From positions 3,979,001 through 4,043,000 of the forward strand of contig NC_079888.1 in the NCBI RefSeq assembly GCF_029227915.1: a stretch of DNA of 64,000 nt, in the 5' to 3' direction. Within the stretch, counting starts at the first letter, position 1; each line of letters begins with the position of its first letter. The translations under genes and the position numbers were made by a program. Origin of the DNA: Hydractinia symbiolongicarpus (taxonomy: Eukaryota; Cnidaria; Hydrozoa; Anthoathecata; Hydractiniidae). Below, in pieces: positions 23,415-35,769 of this stretch. Below the pieces are notes generated by a model. That model worked only from the letters and a program-made list of their open reading frames with translations, was not told the DNA's origin and ran no database searches.

Positions 23415-25079
23415 GTAATATGTATTACAGCATTGTGTCAATTTTCACGAAACCTATTTCTTGGATTATTACATCATTCGGATGCTATATGAACTACGAC
23501 TAACTTATTTAAACCTTGTTTAACTATCTCGATCTGCGAGATTTTTTTCACCCTAAACCTTGTGAAGTACGGACAAGTTGATGCTGTTTTGTAGTTTTGG
23601 AAAAAGCTGAAAAACGGTCACTAGCCAATATATTATATCCAATGTTAAAAAAAACCAAAATTTAGTAAGGAATACAATTCTGGTGGTTTCAGCTCATAAA
23701 AGCAGTTTAACATTACTAATACAATAACAATTGATTACCACGGGCTGTACCGCAAAATATCGCCTGAATTAAAGTATCGACCGAGCTTGGGAGGTCGGTG
23801 CAATGACTGATGGCAATATTTTTAATACAGCAATAATTTCAATTTAGTCTTTCTATAATTACATAATTCAGTACTAACGTTAACACTCTAGGTGAAAGTT
23901 CGAAACAGTCTAAATACATAAAAATTGTATGTAGAATGCGAACGTCCCTATGGAATAAATCCTTTGATACTAAAAATTAAGATGTTAAAAACACTTGAGA
24001 ATAATGCATAAAATTGAATATGCGACTAAAAGTTAGTAGCAGCAAATATTGAAGTAATATTTTCAGCTAGCTACCTGGCCAAGAATATTATAAGCTTTGA
24101 TGATCTTTCTAAAACTTGGAGGAACAACTCCAAAAATGAAAAGGACGCACCTACTTTGTCTTCCTGTATTTAGTATTTTCGATAAAACTGGATAGTAGAT
24201 CATCGTTTGTTGTCAACAATGTAGCTAGTTAACTAGCAATGTTGAATGTGGTTATATTAGTACTTGAATATGACATTGTTGATGTTTCTATCCTATGAAA
24301 ATGCCTTTATCCAATACTGTATTATAGGAATTGATATATTATCATTTCCAATGCTTCTTAAAATTCGTTTTTTCGTGCTTGTTTACATTTTTTCTTGACG
24401 ACGGGCGTCCGTCACTAAGCAAATCAGAATCCCAAAAAACTCGAATTGCCCGCTTACAAAATCCAGATGGTTACCAAAACAATATACTGCTAGCGGTACT
24501 ATGCAGTTATTGTCGAAAATTGCGGAATGCTGCTCACAATATATTGCTAAACTTGTTGTTATTGTTTTGCTTATTTCTTTTATTTGGGTCTCAATAAAAC
24601 TGCAGGAAGATATTTACGGAACAAAAGAAATTCCTGTACTATTTTTAAATTAAAACTCCGTTTAATTTTAAAAAATATTGTAAAATATTGCTACAATTTG
24701 TATTATCATTACTTATCAATCCATTGCTGTGTACAACGACCTTAGACAGTAGGTAGAAAAAGCAATCGAGAAACTACCATGAAGCTTCCAGAAAATACTT
24801 CATAAATGATAACAAAGACGTTTAATTTCAACCGATTTGCTAAAGTAAATAAAAATAGACAACAATTACAACATTTTTACTAGGAGTTCCATGTTTTTAT
24901 CAATGTGGCTGCAAAAAAATAATTGCGCAAAAAAATTTTTTCCTTAATGAAAAGATCATCAACGAGATCATTATTAATTTGTGTCCATTACATAATAACT
25001 CGAACAAAGTATTTTTTGTTGCTATTTTTATCATTTTGTTTTCATTTTATTAATCTGTTCGGCATATTATACACTTCAG
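23415..25079. repeat. Anonymous stretch with one copy of a dispersed 95-bp repeat
   Basis: A segment at about 23738-23840 (GGGCTGTACCG...ATCGCC...GGTCGGTGCAATGACT) also occurs at about 40746-40850. The rest shows no recognisable gene. The plus frame at 24331-24597 contains a GRPSLSKSESQKTR stretch that vaguely suggests a DNA-binding segment, but nothing firm. Confidence 0.45.
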
Positions 25080-25181
25080 GTCCTTCAAGATGTCGCAAAA
25101 GTTCTATTTAAAGCGAGTATTGCATGCAACAAATTCTTTGTGGGTTTTGTTCATCCAGATAAGCAATTGAAAGCATCACAG
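25080..25181 (+). CDS. Possible internal exon, unknown
   Basis: A 34-codon phase-0 block bounded by an acceptor (ttatacacttcag) and a donor (CACAG followed by gttagt). Residues include DVAKVLFKASIACNK and VGFVHPDKQ, a more balanced composition than chance frames in this AT-rich DNA. I do not recognise it and could not find partner exons, so it may be fortuitous. Confidence 0.2.
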
Positions 25182-26795
25182 GTTAGTTTCATATTACCTT
25201 ATCATTGTCGACTTTTATTTTTGGAATATTTATTATGAAGAGTCATTTGTGCATTTCTGGTAGTTGAGTTGAAATAAGTAAAGTTATATATTCTTAAAAA
25301 ACTTAGAATAATTTATAACAAAGACCCTTCACAGTAAATTTAAAGTAGCATGCAATAAAATTCCTAACTAACGAAATCAGCTTATTTTATGACGTGACTT
25401 GTTCTAGCCAATCAAAATTGTGAACAATTTTTATAAAATGCAGAACATTTTTATAGGGAATTTTTTATAAACGTTTTTAAAGAAAAGTGTAAAAATATAA
25501 TCGGCTTTGCCTGTTAAGTAAAAATGTTTTAAACGAAAACCCGTTCTTCTTATCAATTGATTTGTTGTCAACTTCATTAAAAAAGGCAATAAGGAAATCA
25601 ATAAAACTTTTGAACCAAAAGGACAACAATAGTTACGTTAATTTTCTGTGACTTTTTTTAACAAAGGATGTAATGACATCACTTTATTTTATCACATGAT
25701 TTTTTCCAGCCAATTAAAATCTTAAACAAAACGTTTATATAATACAGAACATTAATATAGGGAATGTTTCATAGACGTTTTTAAAGAATAGTGTCAAAAA
25801 ATTGCCTGTTACAAACAAGCAGACACAGTTTCTGTATTATCATAAGAGATTTTGAAAAAATGCATTTTTATTTTTCAAAACTGTATGATACTCTTAGTTA
25901 TCAGTGTATTCTCATTTAATTCTGAATTTAAAATTTCCTTTTTAGTTTATATTATATTATTACTTTAAAATTAACGAAAACTGACCTTTGATAAAAAAAA
26001 TCTTGAAAATAATTTTAAACGTAAATTAAAGTTAAAACTGAATTCATACATACGTTTTCCATAACATTATGCCAAAATATGGTTTCCCTTCATAGCACTA
26101 TATGGCTGCAGATATGTTGCAGATAATTGATAATTAATAAGTATTTTCACAGTATGTTGATATGCTGGAAAAAAAGTTGCAATTGAAAATTATGAACTAA
26201 ATATTCGTAACATTTTGTAATATATTGTTTTTAAATCAAAATAAGTTCATTTTGAAAAAAGTATTACAGAGAAATTCGTTTTTGTTCCGTAGGTAACCTC
26301 CAGTGGTTTTATTGAAATCAAAACAAAAATAATTTTGTTGGGAACAAAAGCAAAAATCTTGGCAATATATTGCAAGCAGCATTCAAAATTTTTCTACAAT
26401 ATATTGCAAATTAATAATGATAATATATAGTGTTATGATGTGAAATAGCCTTAAAATGCTAAAAATGGTTGCTTTGGAAATTTTTTTGATGTTAATTGTG
26501 ATTTTTTGAAACTATGGCACATTTTTTTTCTTATATTTTCGGACTTGTATTACTCGTATATTTCAAAATAAACAAAAAATCTTTCCAATCTTCAGTTTTT
26601 TTTCCTCTGTGACTTTTATGTTGCTAAAAAAATAATAACTTTGAGAAATAACAAGCATCAAGTCGTAAATCAAAAGCATATTCAAGGTGACATTAACGCC
26701 ACCAAAGTAACATTGCTGATGGCATAATTTGGCAATGCTTAAGATGATTTACAAAGATTATTTTTTTAAAGAACATATATATAGCCAATTTGCAG
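25182..26795 (+). repeat. Two divergent direct repeats, no gene
   Basis: A block at about 25380-25497 (ATTTTATGACGTGA, AGCCAAT, AGAACATTTTTATAGGGAA, GACGT/AACGTTTTTAAAGAA) recurs in altered form at about 25679-25800. Probably an old duplicated element. The rest is AT-rich with ATATTGCAA-type simple motifs near 26360-26410. Confidence 0.45.
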
Positions 26796-26988
26796 TTGGT
26801 CAACTTTGAAGTCTTTCCGGGTATTCCACATCGGAATAAAGTTACAGGAGACATGTTTTATAGACGTTAGAAGGTCCGCTAGGTGTGATCTACCGAAAAA
26901 AAGTTTCAAAAAACCGTTTACTAGAATTCCAACAAATGAATTCGTTTCACATAATTTCAAAACCATAAAACCAAAGCCTAAATTATTT
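26796..26988 (+). CDS. Possible internal exon, basic, unknown
   Basis: Preceded by aatttgcag and followed by gtaagtatt, a consensus donor. The open frame of 64 codons contains RRSARCDLPKKSFKKP and IKPKPKLF. The next open frame (26997-27233, with CPFCDQ) starts only a few bases later, so it cannot be the next exon unless a very short intron is assumed. Unrecognised. Confidence 0.2.
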
Positions 26989-28703
26989 GTAAGTATTTGA
27001 AGTTATTTGTACTTTTAAGAAAATGTTTTACAAAATGTAGTGAACGAATAAGAAATTTCTTCTTTGGCAATATTGACAAAAGTATGGATGATAATCTTGA
27101 CAGTATGAGCAGCACGAAATATATGATCTATTGTCCATTTTGTGACCAATATCAGAACATATGGTTACAACACATTGGTTACAATAAAGTTGACGTAATA
27201 GAGGGAGAAAGGAGGTCTCCAGTTTTCAGATAAATAACGAACGAGTGATTGGCAGTAGAGGAGGATAAAGAATAAAGCTACCATTCGTGAATGAACCAAA
27301 GACCTGACTTTGTTATCCTCCACAACTCACCAAAAAAATACATGAGAGATGATATAATTAGCTAGGGAAGAAATCAAGCATAAGCTCATTTGTTATCAGC
27401 TTCTAAAGGAACGCTGCCTATAGATATTAAAAAGTTAGAGTGAAACTAAACATTATGGCTAGCATGGAACTATTTATTGTCAAGTGCGTGGTTACTGCAT
27501 CCATGAGAGAGAAAATAAGTAAAATCAAGTGTCAGTTTTCAAAAAGAAGCGTAACAATCGAAAAGGCAAGCCAAGAAAAGTCGCTTTACAAGCAAGCGTA
27601 CAATGGTTACTCAAAATTGAAGCAAAATCAGGTTATTAGCACAGTGTCAAGGTATACAGAGAAATCAATGTGCATTGGACGAATAGGATTTGAAAAAGAC
27701 AAATGGAACAACTTGTCTTTTATTACATGGCTTCCAAAAAAGTTTTCTTATATACATGGTTATATATATATACAGTTTTTATATTATACTTTGGTATTTT
27801 ATTTACCTAACTGCCACTGCCATTTGTAGCTGTAATTGTTGGAAAAGAAATTTACCATATAAACAGCAAGTTAACCAAACTTTGTTTAAATCTAGAGTAT
27901 TCGGCTAGCACTACTCTTAGGCATACCAAATCGAATAGCTATATTCTTAACAGTGAAAAGGGGAAGTGCAGTCTACTCAAAATTATAAAAAATCTTCTGT
28001 GCTACTTGTTTTTTGATAGTCCACTGTTAGTACTACAAGTATTTTTAATCATCGTGTTTGAACCCAAGTATACAAGTGAATCTACGCGGGCTGAAAATAT
28101 TCTAGCACAGCCTTCAAAAAATCATAGCTTCCATAGCCTGTACAAAATTTGAAGTGAGCACTGTCATGTTTTTACCGCTCAACTGTAAATTTGTGTGCAT
28201 TTATTTTTATGTTAAATATGATATTTCAGTCTTTTTTTTCAAATTTATGTGTAATGTTTGCTAGCTTACTGTAACTTCTCCTCCTGTGTCAATTCTCTTT
28301 CTGTTTTTATTCTTGTGATGGTAACTTTTTATGGTTAAGCATTCCTTTGAAGCCATAGGTTTTATAGATGATATATTGTTCATATTGATTTTCCTTTCTT
28401 TAAAGTGAGCAGAAATAACTAAGTGAAGTTGTTGGCTTAAAACTTTTTCCGCTAATTTTTGAAGGCCATTTTTTTCTTGCGAATAACAAATGTTTTTTGT
28501 ACCAAGGTTTTTGGCATAATGAGCCTGCTACAAATAAGAATTTAAAATGCTTACTTGGCCACGTCACCGTCCATAAAAACATTTGTCTCAATGCCCCTCA
28601 TAGGTATTAGGGTAAAATAATTTCAATAAATAACAATTTCATTATACGTTTTGAATAATAAAACATCTCTATACTGCAATCAACGATTTTTTAACTGTCT
28701 TAA
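26989..28703. other. No recognisable gene; two anonymous plus frames
   Basis: Frames at 26997-27233 and 27455-27829 (124 codons from the first ATG; Lys/Ser-rich, with KDKWNNLSFITWLPKK) have no domain I recognise and no convincing splice partners. The 63-codon minus frame at 28400-28591 is likewise anonymous. They may be worn transposon coding sequence. Confidence 0.3.
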
Positions 28704-29381
28704 CCATATTCGGTCCGGGGGGCGGATTCCGCCCCTCCCCCCTGACGGTTTTTTTTAATAACTCCTGATTGCTTTGTTATATGGCTATGATACTTATTGA
28801 GTTTAAACATTTATGTATTGGACACCTGCATGCTTATTTTTTAGGTCCCATACCTTTCAGAGGCCTTGATATTGGCCATTACTCGAAACTACCCCTAAAA
28901 ATCTCTATGAAATCCTTATAATGGGGAAAATATAATAACTCCTTTTAGGATTATCCTTAGAACTTGAAACTTGCAACACAACTTTGTTTCATCACGAAGA
29001 ATCATTTTGAATAATTTGAACACGTGACTAATCCGATTTCTTGATTTTGTCGGATTTCACCCGAAAATCAGAAAAAACGGATTTTCGGGCAATTTTTTGG
29101 AATTTTTTAACCGATCCATGTAAAAACCGGAAGATATGTTCAATAACTTTTATTTAGCTTTCAGAAACTTCAAACAGAATGTAAAAATTCGCTCTAGAAC
29201 AAAAGTAATTATATTTTAAGCAGATAGTGGCATTTTTAACAATTATCAAGCTTCTGATGACGTCAAAGAAAATGTGCTGACGCAATCAAAAGTTTATTGG
29301 CGCGGTGGGCGGAATCCACCCCCCCCCCCCCCCCCCCCCGGTCGTAGTATGTTCGAAAAACCCCGGACCGAATAGGGTTAA
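28700..29381. mobile_element. TTAA-flanked MITE, copy 2
   Basis: Flanked by TTAA at 28700-28703 and 29378-29381. Termini CCATATTCGGTCCGGGG and CCCCGGACCGAATAGGG. The interior is largely collinear with the copy at 2212-2938 (same CTCCTGATTGCTT, TGATATTGGCCATTACTCG and AATCCGATTTC blocks). A run of 21 C lies at 29319-29339, beside the right end, where copy 1 has its G-run beside the left end. Confidence 0.85.
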
Positions 29382-29582
29382 AACACAATCAACATTAACA
29401 ACGTAACCTTTTTCAACATTAATTTGTTTAGTGAAAAAAAAATTAAATAGGCCGTTTAGTGCCTTTTTTGTACCTATAATTTTGGACCAGATAGAAGGCA
29501 TTACCTAACTGAATCATTGGGGGAGTAAGTAAGTATTAACGTACTAGATAAAACAAAAAGTCTCTAATAATATTGAAGACTA

Positions 29583-30835
29583 CCCAGTAATCACGAGACG
29601 TCTTAAACACGTCTTTAAAACGTCTTTGAAAGACCACATGAGACGTCTCTAAGACGTCTCTGACCCGTCTAAAAGCGTAACGCCTAAAGACGTCTTTAAG
29701 AAACGTAAAAAAGACGTCTTTTTGCGACGTGTTTAAGACGTTTTAAAGACGTTTTTGAGACGTTCCCGTAGGTACCAAAACGTATTAAAGACGTCCTTAT
29801 TTAGTCTCTTTCAAACGTTATACTGCCAAGGCAGGCCTGCTTCAAATAATTTTCGCCTATGCGTATTAGGATTTTAGTAATTTTAATTCTGATGGAGGTG
29901 TGACAAACCAAAACAAGAAAAGGGTTAAGAAAACGATGATGAAGAATTTAATAGAAACTTGATATTTATATCATTTATATAAATAAACAGTCTAATAAGA
30001 ATAAAATAATATCACATACAAGCTTTTTTATAAGCAACAACAACAAAAACAAATTTATTACTTTCGGAAACTTTTCTTGTTCTAAAAGATGAATGTTCAA
30101 TGAGCAACAGATAAGCAACAATCAAGCATTTGAAGCTGTTTTGCTTAAAAAAAAGCGTGCATGTATAACACAAAATATACTGTGTAATACTACAAAATTA
30201 AAATTGTTGACCATGAACAATAACAGTTAGTATCTTTGAAGGTTGTCTTGAACAACAGCGTCAACTTATTTTCGCCAATCACTAATACTTCGGTCTGAGC
30301 TCTGCTTGTAAAATATATCTGTCATATTGCGCACGTTGGATGATGTGTTTATTCTTTGAAGATATATTCCAAACAACCCTTTAATAAAATGAATTTCAGT
30401 CATTACGCCAATATATAAAGTACCTACTGCTTTTTTTTCAATAACAAACTTTATAGGTCTAAAACTTTAGAACATATGTAACGTGCAATTGAATGGGGAA
30501 GGGATAGTGAAGCTAAAACTAAGCATTTAAAATATTATTTTCCCAAGTATTGATGAAAGCTCCCCTTGATTTCAAACTGGCTTAAAGAGACGTTGAGACG
30601 TTTCTTTCGAACGAGATTTTACTTGTCTTACAGAGACCAAATAAAGACGTCTATAAGACGTTTCTTTAGAACGAGAGTTGATTCGTCTAACGGAGACCAA
30701 ATAAAAACGTCTTAAGACGTTTCTTTTAAACGAGAGTTGATTCGTCTTATAAAGACGTCTTTAAGACGTCTTTTTCTGGTCGAGAGACGTCCGAACGAGC
30801 TAGAGACGAGAAAAGACGTCTTTGTGTTTACTGGG
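29583..30835. mobile_element. Element rich in AGACGTC motifs, TA-flanked, 1.25 kb
   Basis: The ends are inverted: CCCAGTAATCAC at 29583 and GTGTTTACTGGG at 30824-30835, each flanked by TA. About 220 bp inside each end are packed with GACGTCTT/AAGACGTC motifs (AGACGTCTCTAAGACGTC at left, AAAGACGTCTTTAAGACG at right), arranged so that the two halves face each other. The 750 bp core is plain AT-rich DNA without a reading frame. Non-autonomous TIR element of unassigned superfamily; TA flanks allow Tc1/mariner-like among others. Confidence 0.7.
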
Positions 30836-30837
30836 TA

Positions 30838-33224
30838 AACTTTCTAAACTAGTGTTTAGTTTTAAACTGTCCGAGAAGTGTTGATAACTAATGCATTTAT
30901 AAGCGTCTTGTGAGTTTGTTTATGTACATTTTTTAAAAAATTTTAAGTGTCTCCAAGAATTTTTCCCAAATGTACGTCACCAGATTTATTTTAGGAAAAT
31001 CCAACGTAATTTAGTGGTTTGTGTTCTTAAACAAAAGCATTAGCCACGTTATTTTATTTGGTCAAAACACACTTCTCAAAGAAACCACTTAAAAGGGGAT
31101 TAGGATACATTCAGAATTTAGCAATCCATTACAACTTGCGTAATGTTATTCCTAATGCTGTAAGTATGATATATTCTAAAATCTAGACCTGGTGATTGAT
31201 ATTTCCAACATATTGCCTAATAATAATTGTCTTGTTTAGCGGATATACTAGTATATATTATATTTCAACATTGGCCTATCGACATTTCCGCCGTTACTAC
31301 GGGTTTAATACACCACAAAAAGACAACTAATACTTTAGGTATGAGTCTTCCACAACATATCAAGGATTATTGATGCATTGTAGGAAAAAAAGAAGTAAAT
31401 GGTAAAACACAAAACAATAGCAAAAACTTGGGTAAAAAACGGAAATATTTTGGTAGTTTTGAAAATGGAAAGTAAATTTTCGCTACCTCTCTTTATAACA
31501 TGATATCTTGTTTAGAACTAAAAGAATGTGCTCTTGTCGTCAACATCAGTAAACATAGATAAAAATAAAACGATATTGTGAATTTACTGATGTCATAAAG
31601 TTATTTGGCTTTCATTTCCTCGTGTTTTTCCACAAGAGCCTTTTTCCCCATGGTTATAAATATTGATTATAAAAACGTTTACATAATCAAAAAAGGAAAA
31701 ATTTGAAAGTATGTTTTTTGAAACTATTTCTTATCATAACAGAGCTATATACTTTCCGTCTATTTGTAAGTTGTTTACATTTAATGATTTGTTATTGTTT
31801 TCCTACGGACGGTACATCGTAAAGGTATGTACGTCATTGTTGCGTTTACCAATGCAGTATAAAATCCCGATTTCAAATATTGTGTCCTTATTAATGGATT
31901 TGTAGTTTAACAGACAGCATGAAGGAGTGGAGAAGGACAATAAACCACAGAACTGTATATTTTTTAAACAATAGTTTAATTGTTGTCGGTTTAAAGAAGA
32001 AATGGCGATGCTTGATGAGTTTGGGTTACAAGCAATTATCTATGCATTGATTCAGAATTAATACAACTTGCGAGAAGTCCACTCTCGTCCAAAGGATCAA
32101 GAACGGAAAAAAACCCTGAGGACGAGGGTACGAGAAGTCCTTATCAAAAAATTATATACTTATGATTAGCCGTGGATAATTCCACAGTCGATCGACCGTT
32201 TTTCCACATCGTTTTTTCGTGCATCTATGCCGTTTGTTTACATGATGAAGTACAATTTTGACTACAAAACCCCTTATTTTAAATTAGCCGACAGGCAAAC
32301 ACAGAGTATGTTAATGTAGATATAGGCCTTATTCAAATATTATTACATTATGTGATGTTATTGCATTGTTTTTGGATCCCTAAGCCAGACATAGGTACAT
32401 TGAACAGGACTTAGAAAGAAAGAGGTTTTTCTTCATCATTGTTTGGTAACAGCAAAGTATATCAGGATTACGCTTCCGAGGTATTTTTAATATATCTATT
32501 TTTAGATGCAGCTTATGAAAATGTTTTTCTTTTCTTCTCCTAGTGAAAACATTTATATTTTCGCTTAAGAGGAACCTGACCTTTTCTTGGAATGTGCTAA
32601 CTTAAGTTGTTTTTTAGATATCTCTTTTTTGTTTTTCAAAGTATTTGATTGTTTCATTTTATCTTTGTAAAGGTTTATATTTTTAACATTATTTCTTTAC
32701 ACATCAAACGTTGCTTGTGTTGCTGGTGTGAACCTATCTAAATTTGCGAACATTTTCCTTAACATTTTATTTAATCGTTGTAAAAATATTCAAAAATATT
32801 CACGACGCATAATAGCAGGTGTTAGACATGATATTGCATTGCACTGGTGTTTCCTCAAGTACATTAAAATAAAAAAAAAATGTTTACGGAAAAATTATGA
32901 AAATTGCTAAACCAAAGCATTACTAAACTGTACGTTAAAAATGTAAACAGCGTTTTTAATTCCCTTCTCCAAGTGAAAATACATTTATTATCGCTTAAGA
33001 GAAACCAAACAAATAGATTTTTATAGCAGCAAAAAAAATACAGAAAGTGGTCTGCAAAATCGTTTTCTTCCGATTTCAACACCCAGCCCCTTATTTAATC
33101 TTAGAAGTGGGCGCCTAATCGGACTCACTGGCCGCTTATCCTGAATTTCTTAAAATATATTTTAAACACACATTTTTCTTACTTAATTTTTCTCCCTAGT
33201 TATAATAATGTATATTACAAGCAA
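30838..33224. other. No recognisable gene
   Basis: Frames at 31711-31905 and 32728-32910 are short and unmotivated. A CCGTGGATAATTCCACAG hairpin at about 32172 resembles the Helitron end but lacks CTAG and a TC start. TTCGCTTAAGAG(G/A)AACC occurs near 32563 and 32993. Confidence 0.4.
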
Positions 33225-33695
33225 CTAGAACTGAACAACAAATTCATTATCGTTTTCATTTTCACTGTCATCAGAGAGAGTAAAATCTAACGTTGCTTTT
33301 AATACATCATCTTTTACGGGTATGAAACAAGATTTATTTTTCTTGATGACATTTAAGTGACAACTTTTTTTCATATAAGATCCAAGCAGGAAAAAAATGA
33401 ATCTGGCCGGTGTTAATATTTGTAATAATACTATGAAATAAACCCCTTTGTCAGAGTTACACCTCTCACGCTTTGTCTGTACTTTCAACCCTGGTATAAC
33501 ACTGGTGAATTTCACACTATTAATACCGATATAGTAAACTTTGACATTTGATATTTGCTTATCCAATCGTCTTTTTAAGCAAAAAAAAAACACTAAAAAG
33601 GCAGATAAAATGTAAAACAGAGATGTTATTTCTTGTGTTTTTTTGTACATTTTTGTGTGAACTCTAAACCACAAGTAAACAAAGTTTTGTATCAA
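33225..33695 (-). CDS. Anonymous 156-codon frame, hydrophobic N-terminus
   Basis: One of the longest non-repeat frames in the window. From an internal Met it reads MYKKTQEITSLFYILSAFLV, a signal-anchor-like start, then KRRLDKQISN, a second hydrophobic part, and an acidic tail (DFTLSDDSENENDNEF). I recognise no family. It lies between members of the secreted family but lacks the C-x3-P-x2-C motif. It may be a real small membrane protein or a chance frame. Confidence 0.2.
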   Translation of the reverse strand: MIQNFVYLWFRVHTKMYKKTQEITSLFYILSAFLVFFFCLKRRLDKQISNVKVYYIGINSVKFTSVIPGLKVQTKRERCNSDKGVYFIVLLQILTPARFIFFLLGSYMKKSCHLNVIKKNKSCFIPVKDDVLKATLDFTLSDDSENENDNEFVVQF

Positions 33696-33874
33696 AATAG
33701 AGAAACATACGTGTGTAGATATATATAATTATAAAATACTGTAGTTCCTTGTTGCAGTCAGTTATTGCATTTAACCTATGTTTTTAAAAATTATTTTTTT
33801 CTGATCTTAAAGTTAAAAATAATAGCAAAAATATAGCAGTATATGAAATCTGTATCCTCATTGCTGTGTTTGTT

Positions 33875-34104
33875 AAAGTATTACCTTGCGTGGAACAAAA
33901 CTCAAGCGTAATGTTTTATCATCTGCCTATAACAATAACACCTTAAGTTCTGAAAAGCTATTTATAGCTGTTGTTAGGTTGGTGTATAGGCGACGTTCTT
34001 TCAGTTTCTTTACAAATACAATAAATATGATTCCATTTGCATCATCATATATAAGACAGCAGCGTGCTCGGCGGGATGCTTGTAACAGGGCAATATATGC
34101 ATAG
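33875..34104 (+). pseudogene. Possible relic of the secreted-family exon 2
   Basis: The open frame after a TAA contains LKRNVLSSAYNNN, KLFIAVVRLVYRRRS and a basic tail, RQQRARRDACNRAIYA. The order KRN / NNN / F-x4-V-x4-(K/R)-RRR loosely parallels YKRND / NN / FRSGVIADLKRLRR of the gene 1 kb downstream. The Cys-loop block is absent, so if related it is a truncated relic. Could be coincidence. Confidence 0.2.
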
Positions 34105-34865
34105 TATCTACAATTAAATTATAGTTGGAACGCCGAGGTTAATTTTTGACGTCAATTAATCATTTACAAATATGTATGTAGTTTTCTTTTATGTTCAATG
34201 GCTATGTACTAAGTGTCGATGGGTCACATAGGAATTGTGCCTCTTGTTTGTCTGTAACTCTGATAATCTTGTTAAAATTTTGCCACTATGCCAACGATTG
34301 TTACAGTAATACCAATAATGATAAAGGCTGCACTTTTGCTTTTCAGTCACTTTAGCATTCTAACCAGCGTTATTTGTTTGGTGTACGATATTCTTCGATT
34401 TGATATATGCTAAGGATCAGCTTTATCAGAGTTATGTCTTGGTTACCTAGCTGTACAGTCAAAGTAGCCACATACAGTTGGCTGCAGCTATTTAATGTTG
34501 GCCATATTATAGAAGGCGTGCATTTTTTGTTTTGTGTTAAAGCACAGGGGTGGGTGAGATGATTTGATGTTATAGGAAGTGCTGTGACCAACTCTATAGC
34601 TCATTCTAAAAAAAATACAAGATGACTTAACGACACGGAACTTTACATGAAACTTGTTTCCATATAAAGAATATTCCAAAGTAATTTGTTTTGTTAGGAG
34701 TTACGGTAACCTGTGAATTTGTTGTCGGATCATAAGTAATAACTCAACATATGTATCTGATCAACGCTTGTGTTTGTAATAATAGCAGTATTATGTAGTA
34801 TATTTTATTATCATTTGGTTTGACATTTTCTTTCTTTTTAGTTTAAGAATTAAACCTGAGATAGT
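34105..34865. other. 5' flank of secreted family member 2
   Basis: No reading frame of note. A pyrimidine-rich acceptor-like ctttctttttag ends 24 bases before the ATG, which could be a 5' UTR splice or trans-splice acceptor. That is a guess from sequence alone. Confidence 0.35.
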
Positions 34866-34967
34866 ATGAATGAACTTAGACAGGTGTTATATGCCTCAGT
34901 TTTTCTTACAGTGTGTTACGCTGTTAACAATGGGGGACCGACTATTCGAGGTACTACGATTTCAAAT
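34866..34967 (+). CDS. Secreted basic Cys-loop protein, family member 2, exon 1
   Basis: Encodes residues 1-34 of a predicted 120-residue protein. An in-frame TGA nine bases upstream supports this ATG. Residues 1-19 form a signal peptide (VLYASVFLTVCYA) with likely cleavage after CYA. VNNGGPTIRGTTISN follows, almost identical to the copy at 43221 in both protein and DNA. The exon ends at AAT followed by gtgagt, phase 0, and a 541-bp intron follows. The secretory route is inferred. The product might be a bioactive peptide precursor, host-defence or matrix protein; the sequence does not decide. Confidence 0.75.
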
Positions 34968-35508
34968 GTGAGTTATTATATTATTATTGTTCATTCTGTG
35001 ATACATAACTATAAAAACACTATTTACCTCTTTCTTTATTTCGTGCTTAAGCATTTCTACAAAATGCAGTTCTGTTCGAATCTTTCTTTGATTTATTTAT
35101 TGAGATACAGTCCTTTTCGTAATCTTTCTACCGGCTTTTGTTTGAGAAAGGTTTGTACAGATGAAAGGTCTGTAAGACTAAAGAGATCGGAAGACATTTA
35201 AACGACGAAAGGAATTAAAAAGAGTTAAACAGCGTCAGCTAATGCGATTACTTCTGAGGTCAGAAAATAGCGCGAAAAATTAGCGCGAAAAATTAGCGCG
35301 AAAAAGCAAAAGGTGGAAAGCAGGATTAATTTTGTCCTTTGCTTTTAAGCAATGAATTCTCCGCAGTAAAGAAAAATATAATTTGGGTATGCGTATATAA
35401 ATTTGCGCAGGCAATCGCTAAGTTTTTAAGACAAGCATTTCACCGTAGCGATGTGTTACTTTTTTATTTAGATACTTCTTATTATCACGTGTTGATATTT
35501 TTCTTTAG

Positions 35509-35769
35509 AAATCAGGAGTCGACAAATACTGCAAAAATAATCCAAGCAAATGTCCTATATTAAAATACAAGAGAAATGATACTGTAGCTGACAATAACAT
35601 CCAAAACAATAAAAATGGTAGCGCTGGAATTGCCAAAAGGTTTAGATCAGGCGTTATTGCCGATTTGAAAAGATTACGACGAGAGACAAAAAATATATTA
35701 AAACGAACATTTATTAAAAAGCAAAAAAAAAAGCAATCAACCCGCCAAAGACTTAGATCAAAATACTAA
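35509..35769 (+). CDS. Secreted basic Cys-loop protein, family member 2, exon 2
   Basis: Starts after gatatttttctttag and encodes 86 residues to a TAA. The first 15 residues hold the family loop: VDKYCKNNPSKC, with Cys at exon residues 8 and 15 and Pro at 12. A polar Asn-rich stretch follows (NDTVADNNIQNNKNGS, with an Asn-Asp-Thr and an Asn-Gly-Ser glycosylation sequon). Then comes a strongly basic tail (ADLKRLRRETKNILKR, KKQKKKQSTRQRLRSKY). Dibasic pairs would allow proprotein cleavage. AATAAA at 35869 is a plausible poly(A) signal. No membrane anchor or GPI signal. Confidence 0.75.
   Translation, partial: KSGVDKYCKNNPSKCPILKYKRNDTVADNNIQNNKNGSAGIAKRFRSGVIADLKRLRRETKNILKRTFIKKQKKKQSTRQRLRSKY

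Noticed and set aside
29286-29501. Minus frame with a poly-Gly stretch
   Set aside because: The glycines come from the 21-base C-run in the MITE; the frame crosses the MITE border.
32172-32230. Helitron-like hairpin CCGTGGATAATTCCACAG
   Set aside because: No CTAG end and no TC start nearby; insufficient to call an element.
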